Assembly: GCA_042862465.1 (NCBI GenBank)
Contig: JASTVH010000007.1
Coordinates: 124,001-188,000 of the forward strand
Length of the DNA: 64,000 bases
Reading direction: 5' to 3'
From: JASTVH01 sp042862465
GTDB taxonomy: Bacteria > Pseudomonadota > Gammaproteobacteria > Pseudomonadales > Oleiphilaceae
Of the stretch, positions 1 through 9,762 are shown piece by piece. Below the pieces are notes generated by a model, which was given only the letters and a program-made list of their open reading frames with translations, searched no databases and had not been told where the DNA came from. Numbering within the stretch: the stretch's first letter is position 1; every line of letters starts with the position of its first letter. A program made the position numbers and the translations under genes.

Positions 1-354
1 CAGCGTAACAGTGTAGACATCCTGCTCTTTCAGCCACTTCATGGCATCGCCCACGGCCTTCTCATCCGCCGGGTACTGCTCGAAGGAGCCATCGGTGGCC
101 ATGAAGTACCAGAACTCGCCGTCGGAATAGAGGTATTCCATCTCCAGGTCGAGTACGTCGGCCGCTTCCAGACTCTCGCCAGACTTGAAAGTACGCTCCC
201 AGACACGGTTGGTCATCAGGTTGCGCAGCTTTACGCGGTTAAAGGCCTGGCCCTTGCCCGGCTTGACGAACTCGTTGTCGAGCATGATACAGGGATCGCC
301 GTCCAGCAGGACTTTGAGACCGGAGCGAAATTCGTTGGTAGAATATGACGCCAT
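1..354 (-). CDS. efp: Elongation factor P (N-terminal part, cut by window edge)
   Basis: EF-P binds between the ribosomal P and E sites and relieves stalling at polyproline stretches. Translation of the minus strand from the ATG at 354 reads MASYSTNEFRSGLKVLLDGD and continues through the loop VKPGKGQAF; 118 codons are visible before the edge. The loop carries Lys at residue 34, the residue beta-lysylated by EpmA/EpmB in enterobacteria, whereas P. aeruginosa has an arginine that is rhamnosylated. The presence of the modifying enzyme EpmB immediately divergent (ATG 487) agrees with lysylation. The identification is secure; the missing part is the C-terminal OB-fold region. Confidence 0.97.
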   Translation of the reverse strand, partial: MASYSTNEFRSGLKVLLDGDPCIMLDNEFVKPGKGQAFNRVKLRNLMTNRVWERTFKSGESLEAADVLDLEMEYLYSDGEFWYFMATDGSFEQYPADEKAVGDAMKWLKEQDVYTVTL

Positions 355-486
355 TTCAGTTCACCGTGATTTCACGGGATACGGCTGACCAGGGAAAGTC
401 GTCCTCGGGCCGCGTTGCGGCGTCGGTGCGATACTCTCCCGTTCAGGCAGTGGCGCATCCCTGAAGTGGAAAAATTAAAGGCCGTA

Positions 487-1524
487 ATGATACAGCGAAC
501 GCCGGCACGGATTGAAGCCCAGGAACAAAATACCACCCCGCGCTGGCAGCAGGCCCTGGCTCGGGCCATTACCGACCCCCGGGAACTGCTGGCGCGCCTG
601 CAGCTTCCGGACGCCCTGCTGCCCGGGGCCGAAGACGGCCAACGGCTGTTCCCCATCCGGGTGCCCGAACCCTTTCTCCAGCGCATGGAAGCCCATAACC
701 CGGACGATCCCCTGCTGCGACAGGTCTTGCCGCTGCAGGCCGAATCGCAACCGGCGGCGGGTTTTGTGATCGACCCCCTGCAGGAGCAGAGCCAGGCTCA
801 CGGCAACGGGCTGATCCGCAAATACCGCTCCCGGGCCCTGCTGGTTTTAACCGGTGCCTGCGCGGTCAATTGCCGTTATTGTTTCCGTCGCCATTTCCCC
901 TACAACGACTATCGGCTACAGCCTTCGGATTGGGAGCCGGCGCTGGAGGTGCTGCGACAGGCCCCAGAGATCAATGAGGTCATCCTCAGCGGCGGCGACC
1001 CCCTAGCCATGAACGACCGCCTGCTCGCGAGGCTGGTGGCGCAGCTCGAGACCATCCCGCATATCCGGCGTCTGCGCCTTCACACGCGCCTGCCGGTAGT
1101 AATTCCACAACGGGTGGACGACAGCCTGTTCAAGTGGCTGGCGGCCTCCCGCCTGCAAAAAATCGTGGTGCTGCACATCAATCACGCCCGGGAAATCGAC
1201 GCGTCGGTCCGCGAAGCCGTCCAGCGCCTGCGGGACGCCGGGGCGACCCTGCTCAACCAGAGCGTGATACTGCAGGGCGTTAATGACTCAGTCGCCGCAC
1301 TGAGCGAGCTGAGTGACGCCCTCTTTGATGCCGGCGTTCTTCCTTATTACCTGCACGCCTTCGATCCGGTGGCCGGTGCCGCGCACTTTGCCGTGAGCGA
1401 TGAACATGCGCGGACCCTGGTGCGTCAGCTGCACGGCGTCCTGCCCGGCTACCTGGTGCCGCGGCTGGTACGCGAAATCCCGGGAGAGGCCAGCAAATCA
1501 CCGCTGGATCTGGGCATGGCCTGA
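487..1524 (+). CDS. epmB: EF-P (R)-beta-lysine 2,3-aminomutase EpmB
   Basis: Radical SAM, PLP-dependent enzyme that converts L-alpha-lysine to (R)-beta-lysine, which EpmA then attaches to EF-P. The CX3CX2C cluster motif CAVNCRYC is at residues 125-132, followed by FRRHFPY, typical of the KamA/YjeK family. At 345 aa the length is normal. A TTG 72 nt upstream opens a longer frame, but the ATG at 487 gives a start like that of E. coli EpmB and is preceded by AAAGG, so it was chosen. It diverges from efp, the arrangement seen in many gammaproteobacteria, which supports joint function. Confidence 0.95.
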   Translation: MIQRTPARIEAQEQNTTPRWQQALARAITDPRELLARLQLPDALLPGAEDGQRLFPIRVPEPFLQRMEAHNPDDPLLRQVLPLQAESQPAAGFVIDPLQEQSQAHGNGLIRKYRSRALLVLTGACAVNCRYCFRRHFPYNDYRLQPSDWEPALEVLRQAPEINEVILSGGDPLAMNDRLLARLVAQLETIPHIRRLRLHTRLPVVIPQRVDDSLFKWLAASRLQKIVVLHINHAREIDASVREAVQRLRDAGATLLNQSVILQGVNDSVAALSELSDALFDAGVLPYYLHAFDPVAGAAHFAVSDEHARTLVRQLHGVLPGYLVPRLVREIPGEASKSPLDLGMA

Positions 1525-1801
1525 TCCCTTCAGGCCCCGATGGCGGATTACGCCAACGAAAGGAGCGTTTGGTTAAAAAATGTAAAAACCCTCTCAATTG
1601 CCGACCTGTTCGTCATTTGCGCCACCTTGCTATTTTCCTGCGCCTGCGCTTGTATTATAAGGATGGCTAAATCGTGACAACTCTTAGCTTTTTCCCGCAT
1701 GGCCAGCTTGTGACTTCCTGTTCCTGCGAAGTCGCATTGGCGGACAAGAATAAGTAAGGCTCTGCGGTCATCGTCAAACTTTGCGCAGCGGTGTTGATTG
1801 A

Positions 1802-3607
1802 ATGGTAGGCATCACAGACAAGCCCGATTTAACGCTCCCCGAGCAGAAGCTGGCCAGTCTCTCGTTTTGCGAGGCTACGCCCAAGGCCTTCAAGGACTGG
1901 GTGCGCAGTTTACCCATGGCCAACATTGGGGAAACATCGCGACGCCTGTACCACGCGGTGATCGAGCTGAATCAGCTGATCCTCGCTCCGCAGCAACGCA
2001 TGGCCCTGCTGGAGCTGGTACGCCAGCCGGTGTATTTCGTCTGTGGTGAGCTATCCCGTCACTATCTCGGCCAGTCCATCGCCCTGCCGGAAAAACAGCG
2101 CAAGATAGCCAACCTGGCCCAGGCCATGCAGTTGCACCTCGCCGGGGGCTACAAGATCTGCCTGATGGAAATGCTGGAGCACGGGCCGGTGGATAAAGCC
2201 AAAAAACCCATCGCCCAGGCCTGTCATCGCATCATTACGGATCTCTCCGCCACAGTGCTGCGCTCCTGCCAGCTCTATTGCCCCAGCCCGGCCAACAGCT
2301 GGTATGAATCCCATCAGGTGTACCGCTTCGTCTACAATGCCAAGCTGGCGGACTACCGCATCCACGACGAAACCAACCGGTTCCGCCAGGAAACCAGCAT
2401 CGCCGACACCTACAAGCGGCTGGCCCTGCTGGGCTGCTCGCGCCCCAACCAGCTGCGTCAGACCGAACTGACACAGATTTTTGAGCTCTACGAGAACTGG
2501 ACGGAATACGCCGACGTCAGTCCCGAACACGTTACCGATGCCCTGTTTGTAATCAACACCGAACGCGACGGCGCGCCGATCTATCGTAGCCTCGTCAGCG
2601 AAGCGGTTTCCGGCGCCTATTACGGTTTCGACACATCGGAACTGGCCGAGCGTCTGACCGAAACCATCGCGTTGATGCGGCAGAAACCCCTGGACGAAGA
2701 GACTCCGCTGAAGGTCCCCGGGCAGACCAGCGAAGCCCTGCTGATGCATCTCAGCCAGGCCCTGGGCATCCTGACCAAACGCTCGTTCAAGCGCATTGCC
2801 AGCTCCGGAAGCCTGCAGGTCTGTGTCGGCATGAGCGCTCTTCACTATTACTGCGCCGGCGAAACCGACTTCAATCACTTCCTGATGGAACACGCCACGG
2901 CGGACGACGATGAGAACGTTTTCCTCTCCAAGGCACGGCGCAAGGAAGATGCCTGGGCCGGAGCACTGGATGCCGGCCCGAATGAATCCATGGTCTCTGC
3001 GGATACCCCGATCAATTTCCGCGGTGCCAGCGGTAACGTGGAAAACGGTCAGGAACGCAAACCGTCGTACCAGTGCCACAGAATTTCCCTGGTCAACACC
3101 AGCCCCGGCGGTTACTGCCTGAGCTGGGACGATGCGGTGCCCCCTTCACTGCAGGCTGGCGAAATCCTCGGGGTCCGGGAACAATCCGACCACCCCTGGA
3201 GCATTGCCGTCATCCGCTGGATCCGCCAGGTACGCCAGCAGGGGACCCAGGTGGGGGTGGAACTCCTGGCGCCGAACGCGGGGCCAACCGGCGTCCGGCT
3301 GATCCAGAAAGTCGGCAAGAGCAGCGAATTCCTGCGCGGCCTGCTGCTGCCGGAACTCAACAGCATCGGGCAGCCCGCCACCCTGATCACGCCACGCCTG
3401 CCCTTCCAGACGGGCAATCGTATCGTGCTGTTCCATAATGGCCGGGAGGAGCAGTGCCAGCTCAGCCGCCGCATATCGGCCACCGGCAGTATCAGCCAGT
3501 TTGAACTCAAGTACTTTGGCCGCTCTACCTCAGATTCGGAGGGAGCCGACGGCAAGTCCAAAGGCGCCAGTCAGGACGAATTCGACTCACTTTGGCCCTC
3601 TTTGTAG
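1802..3607 (+). CDS. PilZ-like protein of unknown function, upstream of fimX
   Basis: A 601-aa soluble protein with no signal peptide or membrane segment. The first ~400 residues look alpha-helical and match no family I can name. The last ~150 residues (from about residue 420) look like a PilZ beta-barrel: an NTSPGG element fits the (D/N)xSxxG half of the PilZ motif, followed by strand-like segments (WSIAVIRWIRQV, QVGVELL). The upstream RxxxR half is not evident, so c-di-GMP binding is doubtful. It lies 200 nt upstream of fimX on the same strand; P. aeruginosa has an uncharacterised gene (PA4958, from memory) at this place. A role with FimX in pilus or c-di-GMP control is inferred from context only. 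Confidence 0.7.
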   Translation: MVGITDKPDLTLPEQKLASLSFCEATPKAFKDWVRSLPMANIGETSRRLYHAVIELNQLILAPQQRMALLELVRQPVYFVCGELSRHYLGQSIALPEKQRKIANLAQAMQLHLAGGYKICLMEMLEHGPVDKAKKPIAQACHRIITDLSATVLRSCQLYCPSPANSWYESHQVYRFVYNAKLADYRIHDETNRFRQETSIADTYKRLALLGCSRPNQLRQTELTQIFELYENWTEYADVSPEHVTDALFVINTERDGAPIYRSLVSEAVSGAYYGFDTSELAERLTETIALMRQKPLDEETPLKVPGQTSEALLMHLSQALGILTKRSFKRIASSGSLQVCVGMSALHYYCAGETDFNHFLMEHATADDDENVFLSKARRKEDAWAGALDAGPNESMVSADTPINFRGASGNVENGQERKPSYQCHRISLVNTSPGGYCLSWDDAVPPSLQAGEILGVREQSDHPWSIAVIRWIRQVRQQGTQVGVELLAPNAGPTGVRLIQKVGKSSEFLRGLLLPELNSIGQPATLITPRLPFQTGNRIVLFHNGREEQCQLSRRISATGSISQFELKYFGRSTSDSEGADGKSKGASQDEFDSLWPSL

Positions 3608-3807
3608 GCTGACCGCGCGCCTTCGTCCAGCAACAACCGGGGCGTTCCTGTGTCCGGAAAATCGCCACGCGTGTTGAGGGGTTGGATGAGGGCATCTAGA
3701 ATGGTGAGGCCGAGGCGCCTCCGAGTAACGCCCTGCCCCCGCGCCCTGAAGGGGTCTTACTCCGAAGCGCTTCCTTTTCTTCGACCGAATTGAGACAACC
3801 TCATTAC

Positions 3808-5898
3808 ATGTCCAAAAAGAAAGAGACCATACACCTGCTGATTCTCGACCCTTCCCAGAACGACGCGGAGAAGGTTGTAAGCCTGTTGCGCAACGCCGGC
3901 TGGGCCACCCGGGCCCATCGCCTGACCTCGGAAGAGGATCTGCTGGAGGCTCTGGGATCGGGCAACTGGGACCTGCTGTTGCTGCGGGAAGGCCAGGAGC
4001 AGGACCTGCCCCCCGAAACCGTGCTGTCTCACGTCAAGCGCCAGGACAAGGACATCCCCAGCATCCTGCTGACTGGCGAATACAGTCACGAGCGCACGGT
4101 CGAAATCATGAAACTCGGTGCTCAGGACAGCGTACCGTTCGAGTACCGTGATGAGCTGCTGCTGGTCATCCAGCGGGAACTGCGCAATCTGGAGGAACGC
4201 CGCCGCCGGCGGATACTCGACTCCCACCTGCGCGAAGCCGAGCAACGCTGCCAGCTGCTGCTGGAAAGCTCCAAGGATGCCATTGCCTATGTCAACGATG
4301 GCATGCACGTCTACGCCAACCAGTCCTACCTGGAATTTCTCGGCTACGACGATATCGACGAAATGATCTGCATACCGGTCCTGGACACCCTCGCCCCGGA
4401 GAGCCAGGACGACTACAAGAGCTTCATGAAGAAGTTCCTGGAGACCCGCGAAGGCCAGCCGCAATTGCACTGCGTGGCTCGCCGCAGCGACGACACTGAA
4501 ATCAAGGTGATCATGGAAGCCTCCGCCGCCACCTACGACGGCGAGCCCTGCACCCAGCTGGTGGTGCGTCCCGAGCATGACAACGCCGAGCTGGAAGAAC
4601 GCCTCAAACAGATGTCCAGCCAGGACTTGCTGACCGGCCTCTACAACCGCCAGCACCTGATGGACCGCCTGACCAACGACATCGCCCGGGTCCAGGACGA
4701 CGGCCAGCCCGGCGCCATGGCTTACATCGCCATCGACAATTTCGTGCAGACCAAGAGCCAGGTGGGGATTGCCGGCGCCGACCTGATCATCGGTGATATT
4801 GCCAATGTATTGCGCGAGCAGGCCAATGAGGACATGGTGCTGGCCCGCCTGAGTGACGAGGCCTTCGGCATCCTCGCCCTGCCCTGCGAAGAATCGGTGA
4901 TGGTGGAAGTGTGCGAGCGCGTCCGCAAGGCGATCGAGGACCACCTTTTCGAGATTTCCGGGCGTACCGTCCAATTGACCGTCAGCATCGGTATCGCGCC
5001 AATCACCGACAACGCCCCCAAGGCCCAGGATCTGCTGGGCCGGGCTCATACGGCCTCGGCGGACGTCAAGAAACAGGAAGGTCACGAAAACGGCAACGGG
5101 GTTCACGTCTACAACCCCGAGGTCTACGAGACCCTGGACGAAGACAACACGATTTCGGCCATCCAGAAAGCATTGGACCAGGACCGTTTCCGTCTGCTGT
5201 TCCAGCCCATCATCAACCTGCGCGGCGAGGGCGAGGAGCATTACGAAGCCTTCCTGCGCATGCTCGACAAGGACGGCAACGAAGTCTCCCCCTACGACTT
5301 CCTGCCGCCCACTGGCCCCTCGGAAATGGCCAGCAAGATCGACCGCTGGGTGGTCCTGCAGACCATCAAGCACCTGTCCAACCACCGTTCACGGGGCCAC
5401 GACACCCGTCTGTTCCTGAACCTGACGGCGGAAACCATTCAGGACAAGACCTTCGTCTCCTGGCTCAGCGTGGCCCTGAAGGCGGCGCGCCTGCCCGGTG
5501 ACTCCCTGATTTTCCAGATCGCCGAGAGCGACGCCACCACCTACCTGAAACAGGTCAAGGAGTTCGCCAAGGCGCTGCAACAGCTTCACTGCAAGCTCTC
5601 CATCAGCCGCTTTGGCAGCGCCCTGAATCCGTTCAACACGCTCAAGCACATCGACGTCGACTACGTGAAGATCGACGGCTCCTACACCGAGGAGATCCAG
5701 AAGAGCGACGAGGCGAAGGAGACCGTCAAGGAGATGATCAAGTCCCTCCAGGGCGCCGGCAAGCTGACCATCGTGCCGCTGGTGGAAAACGCGGCGGTGC
5801 TGTCAACACTGTGGCAGGCGGGCGTGAACTACATCCAGGGTTACTACCTGCAGGCGCCGGTGCCGGAGATGAATTACGACTTTGGGGAAGGTGAGTAA
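3808..5898 (+). CDS. fimX: FimX-like REC-PAS-GGDEF-EAL protein with degenerate active sites
   Basis: 696 aa with the FimX domain order: REC-like (about 1-125), PAS (about 145-260), GGDEF (about 270-430) and EAL (about 450-690). All three signalling sites are degenerate. The REC segment reads WDLLLLREG with Arg where the phosphoacceptor Asp should be. GGDEF is LSDEAF (around residue 348) and EAL is EAF (residues 480-482). P. aeruginosa FimX (691 aa) is likewise inactive as an enzyme, binds c-di-GMP through its EAL domain and supports type IV pilus assembly at the pole. Start chosen at ATG 3808; an in-frame TTG lies at 3790. The neighbour serB matches the Pseudomonas order, which makes orthology likely. 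Confidence 0.88.
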   Translation: MSKKKETIHLLILDPSQNDAEKVVSLLRNAGWATRAHRLTSEEDLLEALGSGNWDLLLLREGQEQDLPPETVLSHVKRQDKDIPSILLTGEYSHERTVEIMKLGAQDSVPFEYRDELLLVIQRELRNLEERRRRRILDSHLREAEQRCQLLLESSKDAIAYVNDGMHVYANQSYLEFLGYDDIDEMICIPVLDTLAPESQDDYKSFMKKFLETREGQPQLHCVARRSDDTEIKVIMEASAATYDGEPCTQLVVRPEHDNAELEERLKQMSSQDLLTGLYNRQHLMDRLTNDIARVQDDGQPGAMAYIAIDNFVQTKSQVGIAGADLIIGDIANVLREQANEDMVLARLSDEAFGILALPCEESVMVEVCERVRKAIEDHLFEISGRTVQLTVSIGIAPITDNAPKAQDLLGRAHTASADVKKQEGHENGNGVHVYNPEVYETLDEDNTISAIQKALDQDRFRLLFQPIINLRGEGEEHYEAFLRMLDKDGNEVSPYDFLPPTGPSEMASKIDRWVVLQTIKHLSNHRSRGHDTRLFLNLTAETIQDKTFVSWLSVALKAARLPGDSLIFQIAESDATTYLKQVKEFAKALQQLHCKLSISRFGSALNPFNTLKHIDVDYVKIDGSYTEEIQKSDEAKETVKEMIKSLQGAGKLTIVPLVENAAVLSTLWQAGVNYIQGYYLQAPVPEMNYDFGEGE

Positions 5899-5935
5899 AA
5901 CACTGGAAGCCGTAGCAGCAAGCCGCGGTTTGAGC

Positions 5936-6055
5936 CCCTGGCCCTCTCCCACGTTGGGGAGAGTGGATGTCAGTGGTAGGTTGGGCTGACGGAGAAAGCC
6001 CAACATCATGGCTCCGGCGCTGCATGTTGGGCTTCGCCGGCTCAGCCCAATCTAC
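5936..6055. repeat. Dispersed repeats: half CTCTCCC unit plus GTAGGTTGGGCTGA palindrome (copy 1)
   Basis: Bases 5936-5966 hold one arm of the CCCTCTCCC/GGGAGAGG family that appears in full at 43128-43260. Bases 5976-6055 hold an imperfect inverted repeat starting GTAGGTTGGGCTGA and ending TCAGCCCAATCTAC, with inner arms AAGCCCAACA and TGTTGGGCTT. Close copies of the second element are at 39239-39320 and 46181-46264. It lies between the convergent fimX and serB genes. Confidence 0.85.
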
Positions 6056-6115
6056 GGCATTACCAGTGACGGCCCCAAACTCCGTGCAAGCCGTTTTTTG
6101 CGGCGTTTCGCCCCC

Positions 6116-7336
6116 TCAATCCAGCTCCAGCAAACTGTCGCTATCCCGAAACCCAATCAGGTAGAGAATCGCGTCCAGCCCGAGTGTCGAAATGGCATGG
6201 CGGGCCGATTCCTTCACCAGAGGCTTGGCCCGGAAGGCCACACCGAGACCCGCCTGACTGAGCATGGGCAGGTCGTTGGCGCCATCTCCCACCGCAATCA
6301 CCTGCTCCCGGCTGACCTTCTCCTTTTCCGCGATCTCCAGCAGCAGTTCCGCCTTGCGCTGACCGTCCACGATGGTCCCGGTGACACGGCCGGTCACCTT
6401 GCCGTTTTCAATTTCCAGTTCGTTGGCGTGGACATAGTCAATGCCCAGCTTCTGCTGCAGATAGCGGGCAAAATAGGTGAAACCGCCGGACAGGATCGCC
6501 GTGCGGTAACCCAGTGCCCGGAGCGTGCGAATCAGTCGCTCGGCGCCCTCGGTCAGGCGCAGGCGCGCGGCAATCCCCTCCAGTACCGACTCGTCCAGGC
6601 CCTGAAGCTGGGCCACCCGCTGACGGAAACTCTCGGAGAAGTCCATCTCGCCGCGCATCGCCCGCTCGGTAATCGCGGCGACCGCCTCGCCCACACCGGC
6701 TTCATGGGCCAGTTCGTCGATCACTTCGGCATCGATCAGGGTGGAATCCATGTCAAACACCACCAGGCGGCGGTTGCGGCGGAAGATGGAATCTTCCTGG
6801 AACGCAATGTCCACATTCAGATCCGAGGCGATCTGCAGAAAATCGGCGCGCAGGTCGTCAAGACTGGCGGGAGTCCCCCGCACGGAGAATTCGACGCAGG
6901 CGATCCGGTTTTCGTTGCGCTCCAGCGAGGGGCGCCCCGAAAGCCGGGCGATGTTGTCGATATTAAGGCCGTGCTGCGCGGTTATGCCCGATACCCGGGC
7001 AATCTGCTCGGCACTGATGTCCCGGGACAGCAGCGTTACGATATAGCGTGCCCGGCCCTTGCCTTCCACCCAATCCTGATAGCCCTCGCGGGAGATCGGC
7101 TCAAAGCGGACCTGAAGGTCCAGGGCATGGATGCGGAAGAGAAGATCTTTCAGCACCGGTGGTGAGTTTTTCTCGTCCGGGATCTCCGCCAGGATCCCCC
7201 AGGTCAGGTGATCGTGGATCACCGCCTGGCCGATATCCAGAATGCGCACCTCGTAGCGCGCCATGATACCGGTGATTTCGGAAGTCAGCCCCGGCTTGTC
7301 ACGCCCCGAGACATTGATCAGGACCAGCTCACTCAC
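6116..7336 (-). CDS. serB: Phosphoserine phosphatase SerB with N-terminal ACT-like domains
   Basis: Catalyses the last step of serine synthesis, phosphoserine to serine. The 406-aa protein starts with an ACT-type segment (LVLINVSGRDKPGLTSEI) and carries the HAD phosphatase domain from about residue 190: motif I FDMDSTLIDAE with the nucleophilic Asp, motif II around ILSGGF, and motif III/IV GDGANDLPML. The start is GTG at 7336, inside the last codons of parC (8-nt overlap), with GAGGGG upstream, so it is translated as the second gene of a parC-serB unit. This is longer than E. coli SerB because of the extra regulatory domain, as in Pseudomonas. Confidence 0.96.
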   Translation of the reverse strand: MSELVLINVSGRDKPGLTSEITGIMARYEVRILDIGQAVIHDHLTWGILAEIPDEKNSPPVLKDLLFRIHALDLQVRFEPISREGYQDWVEGKGRARYIVTLLSRDISAEQIARVSGITAQHGLNIDNIARLSGRPSLERNENRIACVEFSVRGTPASLDDLRADFLQIASDLNVDIAFQEDSIFRRNRRLVVFDMDSTLIDAEVIDELAHEAGVGEAVAAITERAMRGEMDFSESFRQRVAQLQGLDESVLEGIAARLRLTEGAERLIRTLRALGYRTAILSGGFTYFARYLQQKLGIDYVHANELEIENGKVTGRVTGTIVDGQRKAELLLEIAEKEKVSREQVIAVGDGANDLPMLSQAGLGVAFRAKPLVKESARHAISTLGLDAILYLIGFRDSDSLLELD

Positions 7337-9635
7337 TGTCGTCGCGCCCCTCTGCTGTGTTGTTGGCTTCCTCAGGCTCGACCTCGGTCGGAATCACCTC
7401 GATGCGGTCCACTTTCTGCAGACCGCGCGGCAGCTTGTGGCCACGGCGGCCCCGCTCGCCCAGATAGTGGTCCAGATCGGAGAATCCCAGCTTCAGGTGG
7501 CGCTTGCCGGCATGAATGACCAGTTTGTCCTCAGGCGCGAAAACCGCCAGGGCTGCCACAAATTCCTCACCGCTCTGCACCCGGGCCGAGGGGATGCCGA
7601 TCATCTTGTTGCCCTTGCCCTTGGCCATTTCCGGCAGATCCTCCAGCGGGAAGACCAGCATGCGCCCTTCATTGGAGACGGCAACCAGGTGCAGCTTTTC
7701 CCGTTCCGGTACCGTCACCGGCTGCATCACCTTGCCACCCTTGGGAATGCTCAGTGTGGCTTTGCCATTGCGGTTCTTGCTGATGAGGTCCTTGAGCCGG
7801 GCCACGAAGCCGTAGCCGGCGTCGGTCGCCAGCAGGATCCGCTGCTCCGGTTCACCGGTAACCAGACCACAGAAGGTGGCCCCGGAGGGCGGGTTGATGC
7901 GCCCGGTCAGAGGCTCACCCTGGCTGCGGGCCGATGGCAGCGTATGGGTCGCGATGGAGTAGCTGCGCCCGGTGGAGTCGAGGAAGACCACCTGCTGACT
8001 GTTGCGCCCGCGTACCGAGAGGAAATAGCGGTCCCCGGACTTGTAGTTGAGGCCGGCCGGGTCGATATCGTGGCTCTTGGCCGCCCGTACCCAGCCCTTT
8101 TCCGACAGCACCACGGTCACCGGATCGTTGGAGACCAGATCCGCCTCGCTGAAAGCACGGGCTTCCTGACGCTCGCGGATCGGGGAACGGCGGTCGTCTC
8201 CGAATTCCTCTGCGTCCCGCTGGATTTCTTCCTTGATCAGGTCACGCAATAACGACTCGGAACCCAGGGTGCGCTGCAGGCTGTCGCGCTCGGCGGCCAG
8301 TTCATCCTGCTCGCCACGGATTTTCATTTCCTCCAGCTTGGCCAGATGACGCAGCTTGAGTTCCAGGATGGCCTCGGCCTGATCCGCACTCAGCCCGAAG
8401 CGTTCCATCAGAACCGGCTTGGGCTTGTCTTCCGTGCGGATGATCTCGATCACCTCATCGATATTGAGGTAGGCGATCAACAGGCCCTCAAGGATGTGCA
8501 GGCGCGCCAGAACCTTGTCCAGACGGTACTGCAGGCGGCGGCGCACGGTCTCGGTGCGGTAGGTCAGCCATTCCTTGAGCATCGTGCGCAGATCACGCAC
8601 GCCGGGGCGGCCATCAATGCCGATGACGTTGAGGTTGACCCGGTAGGTTTTTTCCAGATCGGTGGTGGCGAACAGGTGCCCCATCAGGCCGTCCAGATCC
8701 ACCCGGTTGGAGCGGGCGGCGATAACCAGGCGGGTGGGATTCTCATGGTCCGACTCATCACGCAGATCCGCCACCATGGGCAGCTTCTTGGCCTGCATCT
8801 GCTGGGCGATCTGTTCCAGAATCTTGTTACCGGACACCTGATGCGGCAGGTCGGTGATCACGATCTCGCCGCTCTCTTTCTGCCAGCGCGCCCGCATGCG
8901 CAGCGAACCGCGACCGGTGGTGTAGATCTGGCGGATATCGGCACGGGAAGAAATGATCTCCGCACCGGTGGGGAAGTCCGGGCCCTGAATGTGTTCACAG
9001 AGGGCGTCGAGATCCGCTTCCGGCTCGTCCAGCAGGCGTACGGCGGCTGACGCAACCTCTCGCACGTTATGGGGCGGAATGTCCGTGGCCATGCCGACAG
9101 CGATACCGGTGGTGCCGTTGAGCAGCACATGGGGCAGACGTGCCGGCAGCGTGGAGGGCTCGTCCATGGTGCCGTCGAAGTTGGGGACCCAGTCCACCGT
9201 GCCCTGCCCCAGTTCCGACAGCAGCACTTCGGCAAACGGCGCCAGACGCGATTCGGTGTAACGCATGGCGGCGAAGGATTTGGGGTCGTCCGGACTCCCC
9301 CAGTTCCCCTGCCCGTCGATCAGCGGATAGCGATAGGAGAACGGCTGGGCCATGAGCACCATGGCTTCATAACAGGCGCTGTCACCGTGGGGATGGAACT
9401 TACCCAGTACGTCGCCGACGGTGCGGGCGGATTTCTTGTATTTGGCCGTGGCCTTCAGACCCAGCTCCGACATGGCATAGACAATACGGCGCTGGACCGG
9501 TTTGAGACCGTCTCCGACATGCGGCAAGGCGCGGTCGAGGATGACGTACATGGAGTAGTCTAGGTACGCTTTCTCGGTATAATCGCGCAGCGAGACGCGC
9601 TCGAAGCCTTCGTCCGTAACCTGGAACTCTGGCAT
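7329..9635 (-). CDS. parC: DNA topoisomerase IV subunit A
   Basis: Cleavage/rejoining subunit of topoisomerase IV, which decatenates replicated chromosomes. The 768-aa protein has the breakage-reunion domain with KFHPHGDSACYEAM and the catalytic Tyr in AMRYTESRLAPF, then a C-terminal beta-pinwheel. The quinolone-resistance region carries the wild-type Ser and Glu (positions equivalent to E. coli 80 and 84). The ATG at 9635 (MPEFQVTDEGFE) is chosen over an upstream in-frame start at 9725: it has AAGGGG in front, and the clear promoter at 9734-9762 would place the transcript start about where the longer frame begins. serB overlaps its end. The partner gene parE lies about 9.5 kb away rather than adjacent. 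Confidence 0.96.
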   Translation of the reverse strand: MPEFQVTDEGFERVSLRDYTEKAYLDYSMYVILDRALPHVGDGLKPVQRRIVYAMSELGLKATAKYKKSARTVGDVLGKFHPHGDSACYEAMVLMAQPFSYRYPLIDGQGNWGSPDDPKSFAAMRYTESRLAPFAEVLLSELGQGTVDWVPNFDGTMDEPSTLPARLPHVLLNGTTGIAVGMATDIPPHNVREVASAAVRLLDEPEADLDALCEHIQGPDFPTGAEIISSRADIRQIYTTGRGSLRMRARWQKESGEIVITDLPHQVSGNKILEQIAQQMQAKKLPMVADLRDESDHENPTRLVIAARSNRVDLDGLMGHLFATTDLEKTYRVNLNVIGIDGRPGVRDLRTMLKEWLTYRTETVRRRLQYRLDKVLARLHILEGLLIAYLNIDEVIEIIRTEDKPKPVLMERFGLSADQAEAILELKLRHLAKLEEMKIRGEQDELAAERDSLQRTLGSESLLRDLIKEEIQRDAEEFGDDRRSPIRERQEARAFSEADLVSNDPVTVVLSEKGWVRAAKSHDIDPAGLNYKSGDRYFLSVRGRNSQQVVFLDSTGRSYSIATHTLPSARSQGEPLTGRINPPSGATFCGLVTGEPEQRILLATDAGYGFVARLKDLISKNRNGKATLSIPKGGKVMQPVTVPEREKLHLVAVSNEGRMLVFPLEDLPEMAKGKGNKMIGIPSARVQSGEEFVAALAVFAPEDKLVIHAGKRHLKLGFSDLDHYLGERGRRGHKLPRGLQKVDRIEVIPTEVEPEEANNTAEGRDDSE

Positions 9636-9733
9636 GGCAGCCCCTTCGTGATGTGTTTGAGACACGGACCCGACGCCCGCCAGAGGGGCCCATGAGACCT
9701 GCGGTGCGGGACCGTATACGATCAAAGGGGCTT

Positions 9734-9762
9734 ATTATAGGAAGCCCCCGGTGTGAGACCAA
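9734..9762 (-). promoter_or_regulatory. Sigma70-type promoter for parC-serB
   Basis: On the minus strand TTGGTC (9757-9762) and TATAAT (9734-9739) are separated by 17 nt, a near-consensus promoter. It would give a leader of about 90 nt before the parC ATG at 9635. Confidence 0.75.

Noticed and set aside
3757..5385. 542-codon minus-strand frame opposite fimX
   Set aside because: Shadow of the GC-rich fimX codons; Val/Gly/His-rich composition and no start signal. The plus-strand product has all FimX domains.
6080..6115. Possible terminator GCCG...CGGC downstream of serB
   Set aside because: Stem of only 4 bp with an A-rich loop and no U-tract in the right direction.
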